Origin: Spirochaetia bacterium | GTDB taxonomy: Bacteria; Spirochaetota; Spirochaetia; Treponematales; Breznakiellaceae | NCBI GenBank assembly: GCA_026002305.1 | Contig: BOBI01000005.1 | Span: forward strand, 1 to 30,210 | Length of the DNA: 30,210 nt | Direction: 5' to 3' | Shown here: positions 27,556 to 30,210 of the stretch, in pieces | Layout of the letters: the number at the start of each line of letters is the position of its first letter | Position numbering within the stretch: position 1 is the stretch's first letter | Notes under the pieces: generated by a model | Told to the model about the DNA's origin: nothing | Database searches by the model: none | The model's input: only the letters and a program-made list of their open reading frames with translations | Position numbers and translations under genes: made by a program

Positions 27556-28590
27556 ATGGATTTTGTTCAGAAGATGAAGGGAAAAGCTATAAAGCTTTCA
27601 AAAAAACTTGTTTTGGCAGAAGGCCACGAGCCCCGCACAATAGCGGCTGCACGTAAAATTGCCGATGAAAAAATAGCAAGCGAAGTTATCCTTGTCGGCG
27701 CAAAAGCGGAAATCGAAGGTGTTGCAAAAAAAGAAGGCGTCCAGCTTGGCGGCATCACGATTGTAGACCCAGCGACAAGTGATAAACTGCCAAAATACGC
27801 AAAAGCATATTACGATATGCTCCACGAAAAAGAGGAAGCCAAGAAAGCAAAGGGGCAGGCCGTTGATAAACCTATAACCGAGGACAAAGCCAAAAAAGAC
27901 ATTCAAAACTTTTTGCGCTGGGGCGCCATGATGGTAAACCTTGGCGATGCCGACGGAATGGTAGCCGGTGCATTAAGCGCCACCGCCGACGTGTTGCGCG
28001 CGGGCTTGCAGATTATCGGCACGGAAAAAGGTTCTAAAACCGCATCTTCATGCTTTGTAATGCAGGTTCAGGACGAAAAGTGGGGCGCCGGCGGCGGCCT
28101 TATTTTCTCCGACTGTGCGGTACTTCCCGACCCCACCGCAGATCAAATGGCAGACATTGCAGCAAGCGCCGCGAAATCTTGCCGCGACCTTTTAGACGCG
28201 GAGCCTTATGTCGCGCTCATGTCCTTCTCCACAAAAGGCTCGGCGGCACACGAACATGTTACAAAGGTACAAGAAGCTGCAAAAATACTGGCCGGCCGTA
28301 ATCCCGACTTTAAGTTTGACGGCGAATTGCAGGCTGACGCCGCGTTGGTGGCTTCCGTAACAAAACAAAAAGCGCCGGGCAGCCCCATAGAAGGCAAGGT
28401 AAACACACTAATTTTCCCGAACCTAAGCGCCGGAAACATCGGCTATAAACTTGTGCAGCGCCTTGGCAATGCAAGCGCGTTTGGCCCAATCCTGCAAGGT
28501 TTTGCAAAACCGATAAGCGATCTTTCCCGCGGCTGTTCTGTCGATGACATCGTTGTTACATCAGCCGTAACACTTGCACGCTGTAAATAG
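27556..28590 (+). CDS. pta: Phosphate acetyltransferase
   Basis: Interconverts acetyl-CoA and acetyl phosphate, in partnership with acetate kinase (not in the window). With 344 residues it is the short single-domain form, lacking the N-terminal regulatory domains of long enterobacterial Pta. Family features: LAEGHEPRTIAAARKI near residue 19, NFLRWGAMMVNLGDADGMVAGA (about 117-140), VALMSFSTKGSA, FDGELQADAALV and NTLIFPNLSAGNIGYKLVQR, and the conserved end PISDLSRGCSVDDIVV. AGAGGAG at 27543-27549 precedes the ATG, and a clear promoter lies upstream, so it is probably transcribed alone. A GC-rich hairpin follows. In fermentative spirochaetes this enzyme would make ATP by way of acetate; that role is inferred. 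Confidence 0.96.
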   Translation: MDFVQKMKGKAIKLSKKLVLAEGHEPRTIAAARKIADEKIASEVILVGAKAEIEGVAKKEGVQLGGITIVDPATSDKLPKYAKAYYDMLHEKEEAKKAKGQAVDKPITEDKAKKDIQNFLRWGAMMVNLGDADGMVAGALSATADVLRAGLQIIGTEKGSKTASSCFVMQVQDEKWGAGGGLIFSDCAVLPDPTADQMADIAASAAKSCRDLLDAEPYVALMSFSTKGSAAHEHVTKVQEAAKILAGRNPDFKFDGELQADAALVASVTKQKAPGSPIEGKVNTLIFPNLSAGNIGYKLVQRLGNASAFGPILQGFAKPISDLSRGCSVDDIVVTSAVTLARCK

Positions 28591-28615
28591 TTTTATCGGG
28601 AATATTGTTCATTTA

Positions 28616-28637
28616 AGAGGGGGCGCCGGCCCCCTTT
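28616..28637. terminator. GC-rich terminator between convergent pta and ptsI
   Basis: GGGGGC at 28619-28624 and GCCCCC at 28629-28634, loop GCCG, with flanking A-T pairs and TTTATT after it on the + strand. It serves pta well. On the - strand a similar but poorer U-run follows, so it may also end ptsI. Confidence 0.7.
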
Positions 28638-28657
28638 ATTCTCCGTGCGGTTTAATA

Positions 28658-28678
28658 CCGTGTAGCTCTGCTACGTGG
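28658..28678. repeat. Stable small hairpin downstream of ptsI
   Basis: CCGTGTAGC and GCTACGTGG form a 9 bp stem (two G-U pairs) with loop TCT, 8 bp from the ptsI stop. There is no T-run. It could be a transcript-end structure for ptsI or a copy of a small dispersed repeat. Confidence 0.35.
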
Positions 28679-28685
28679 CAGTTCA

Positions 28686-30210
28686 TCATTTCTTTGCAAA
28701 CTTTTTAAGCAGTTTTTGTACATCGCTTGAGTGTTCGCAGGTAAGCGATTTTTCAGCAAGGGTGCGGCAGTCTTCGTAGCATGAATTACGTATAACGGAT
28801 TTTACTTCGGGAATTAACGAGGCGCTCATGCTAAAGGAGTCTAGACCAAGCCCCGCGAGAATAGGCGTTACGTTGGTGTTGCCGGCCATCTCGCCGCACA
28901 TCGTAACTTTTATTCCGGCGTTATGCGCCGCATCGATGGTGCATTTTATCATGCGCAGCATTGCGGGGTGCAGGTGGTCCGCAAGATACGAAACTTTTTC
29001 GTTGCCGCGATCCACAGCAAATGTATATTGCATTAAATCGTTGGTGCCTATCGAAAAGAAGTCGCACTTCTTCGCAAGAATGTCCGCAATAATCACTGCG
29101 GATGGCACTTCGATCATTGTGCCGACTTTTATATTTTCAGCAATTTTCTGTTTTTTTTCTTTGCACTCATTTTTTGCTTCTTCTAAAATTGCCAATGCTT
29201 GTTCCAATTCATCGACACAGCTTATCATTGGAAACATAATTTGCGCGTTGCCGTGTACGCCGGCGCGTAAAATTGCGCGTAACTGTGCCTTAAACAATTC
29301 CGGCATAGCGAGGCTGAAACGTATGGCGCGCCATCCCAAAAGCGGATTTCTTTCTTCCGTGCGAAAAAAGTTAGGCATCATTTTATCACCGCCAACATCA
29401 ATGGTGCGGATTGTTACGGGAAGGGTGCCCGCGCTTTTTATCACATCACTGTATGCCTTGTATTGAAGCTCTTCTTCGGCGCCGCAGCCCGCGCTTAAAA
29501 AAAGAAACTCCGAGCGGTATAACCCTATACCCTCCGCACCGTAAGCGGCAATTTTTTCCGCCTCCGTGGGAACCTCAATATTTGCCTTTAACACAAACTG
29601 CTTGCCGTCTTTCGTTACGGCGGGAAGCTCTCGCAGGGGGCGCAGCGAATTTGATTTTTTTTCATACAGATCCATTTCGTTCTGATATTGTAAAAGTGTT
29701 TTCTCGTTTGGATTGATGATGACACAGCCTGAGTTACCATCAACAATGATCACATCACCCGAATTGATAAACTGCGAGGCGCATGACAACCCGACAACCG
29801 CAGGCATCTGGAAGGAACGCGCAAGAATCGCCGTATGCGACGTTGCGCTGCCCGCGTCAATCGCTATTGCCTTTATGTGTTTTTTATCAATCGTTAGCGC
29901 GGCTGAAGGCGGAATGTCGTGCGCGACAACAATACAATCTTCGGTAAGGTTAGAAAGCGAAACCTGCGTAACAGCAAGTAATTTATTTAAGATACTGTGC
30001 GAAACATCGGAAATATCACCGGCACGCTCCCTAAGCTGCGCGTTAGGCGACGCAAGAAGCGTTTGAACTAATTTATGTGAAATTGACCATACAATCCACT
30101 CAATATTTTCCAACTGTTTTTCAAGAGCGTTTTTCATTTGTTCATGAAAATCCGCGTCGGTAAGCATCAATATGTGCGCGCGCAAAATACCCTGCTGCGC
30201 TTTATTTTTT
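28686..30210 (-). CDS. ptsI: Phosphoenolpyruvate-protein phosphotransferase (PTS enzyme I), N-terminally cut by the window edge
   Basis: Enzyme I takes phosphate from PEP and passes it to HPr, the first step of the sugar phosphotransferase system. The frame is open to the window end, and comparison with E. coli enzyme I suggests about 75 N-terminal residues lie beyond it; the TTG at 30183-30185 is internal. Features in order: AHILMLTDADFHEQM, LRERAGDISDV, the phospho-histidine site GSATSHTAILARS (His codon at 29835-29837), GAEGIGLYRSEFLF, NPLLGWRAIRFSL, MFPMISCVDEL, FFSIGTNDLMQYTFAVDRGNE, and MCGEMAGN with the PEP-site Cys. The site reads SATSHT where GGRTSHT or similar is usual, but the His and neighbours are intact. 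No HPr or EII gene is visible. Some treponemes are thought to use a reduced PTS for regulation only. Confidence 0.95.
   Translation of the reverse strand, partial: KNKAQQGILRAHILMLTDADFHEQMKNALEKQLENIEWIVWSISHKLVQTLLASPNAQLRERAGDISDVSHSILNKLLAVTQVSLSNLTEDCIVVAHDIPPSAALTIDKKHIKAIAIDAGSATSHTAILARSFQMPAVVGLSCASQFINSGDVIIVDGNSGCVIINPNEKTLLQYQNEMDLYEKKSNSLRPLRELPAVTKDGKQFVLKANIEVPTEAEKIAAYGAEGIGLYRSEFLFLSAGCGAEEELQYKAYSDVIKSAGTLPVTIRTIDVGGDKMMPNFFRTEERNPLLGWRAIRFSLAMPELFKAQLRAILRAGVHGNAQIMFPMISCVDELEQALAILEEAKNECKEKKQKIAENIKVGTMIEVPSAVIIADILAKKCDFFSIGTNDLMQYTFAVDRGNEKVSYLADHLHPAMLRMIKCTIDAAHNAGIKVTMCGEMAGNTNVTPILAGLGLDSFSMSASLIPEVKSVIRNSCYEDCRTLAEKSLTCEHSSDVQKLLKKFAKK

Overview
The window looks like part of a spirochaete chromosome, most likely Treponema or a close relative. 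The basis is the mix of housekeeping genes (ruvA, ruvB, queA, pta, ptsI, trkA), lipoprotein signal peptides with loose lipoboxes, and a giant coiled-coil protein whose architecture recalls the very long secreted proteins of Leptospira. This assignment rests on family resemblance read by eye, not on a search.

Positions 1-19548 hold an AT-rich block, all on the + strand and tightly packed. It contains the 3' part of an RND-type membrane-fusion adaptor, two lipoproteins with SbsA/Big_5-type Ig-like domains, two RND permeases forming a pair, and a 3091-residue secreted protein ending in an M23 metallopeptidase domain with a full set of zinc and catalytic residues. A strong hairpin terminator follows. 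Then comes a 167-residue secreted protein with the M23 fold but without the catalytic residues. The first five genes overlap or nearly touch (20 bp overlap, ATGA, 11 bp gap, 11 bp overlap). The giant gene follows after 30 bp that hold two imperfectly repeated hairpins, the second of which covers its Shine-Dalgarno sequence. I propose that adaptor, lipoproteins, RND pair and giant protein act together at the cell envelope. No outer-membrane channel of the TolC type is visible in the window.

Positions 19549-20585 are a decay zone. They hold a 13-codon orphan signal-peptide ORF with a strong ribosome binding site, two AT-rich hairpins, and a secreted-protein gene broken by one in-frame TGA and one frameshift.

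Positions 20586-30210 are more GC-rich housekeeping sequence on both strands: a MATE exporter (-), TrkA (-), RuvA (+), a small outer-membrane beta-barrel protein (-), RuvB (+), QueA (+), phosphate acetyltransferase (+) with a clear sigma70-like promoter, and PtsI (-), cut by the window end. RuvA and RuvB supply Holliday-junction branch migration. Pta belongs to acetate/acetyl-CoA metabolism. PtsI starts the phosphotransfer chain from PEP.

The strongest candidates for something undescribed are the RND pair-lipoprotein-giant M23 gene cluster, the strict 14/15-residue tryptophan spacing that occurs twice in the giant protein, and the catalytically dead M23 protein next to it.
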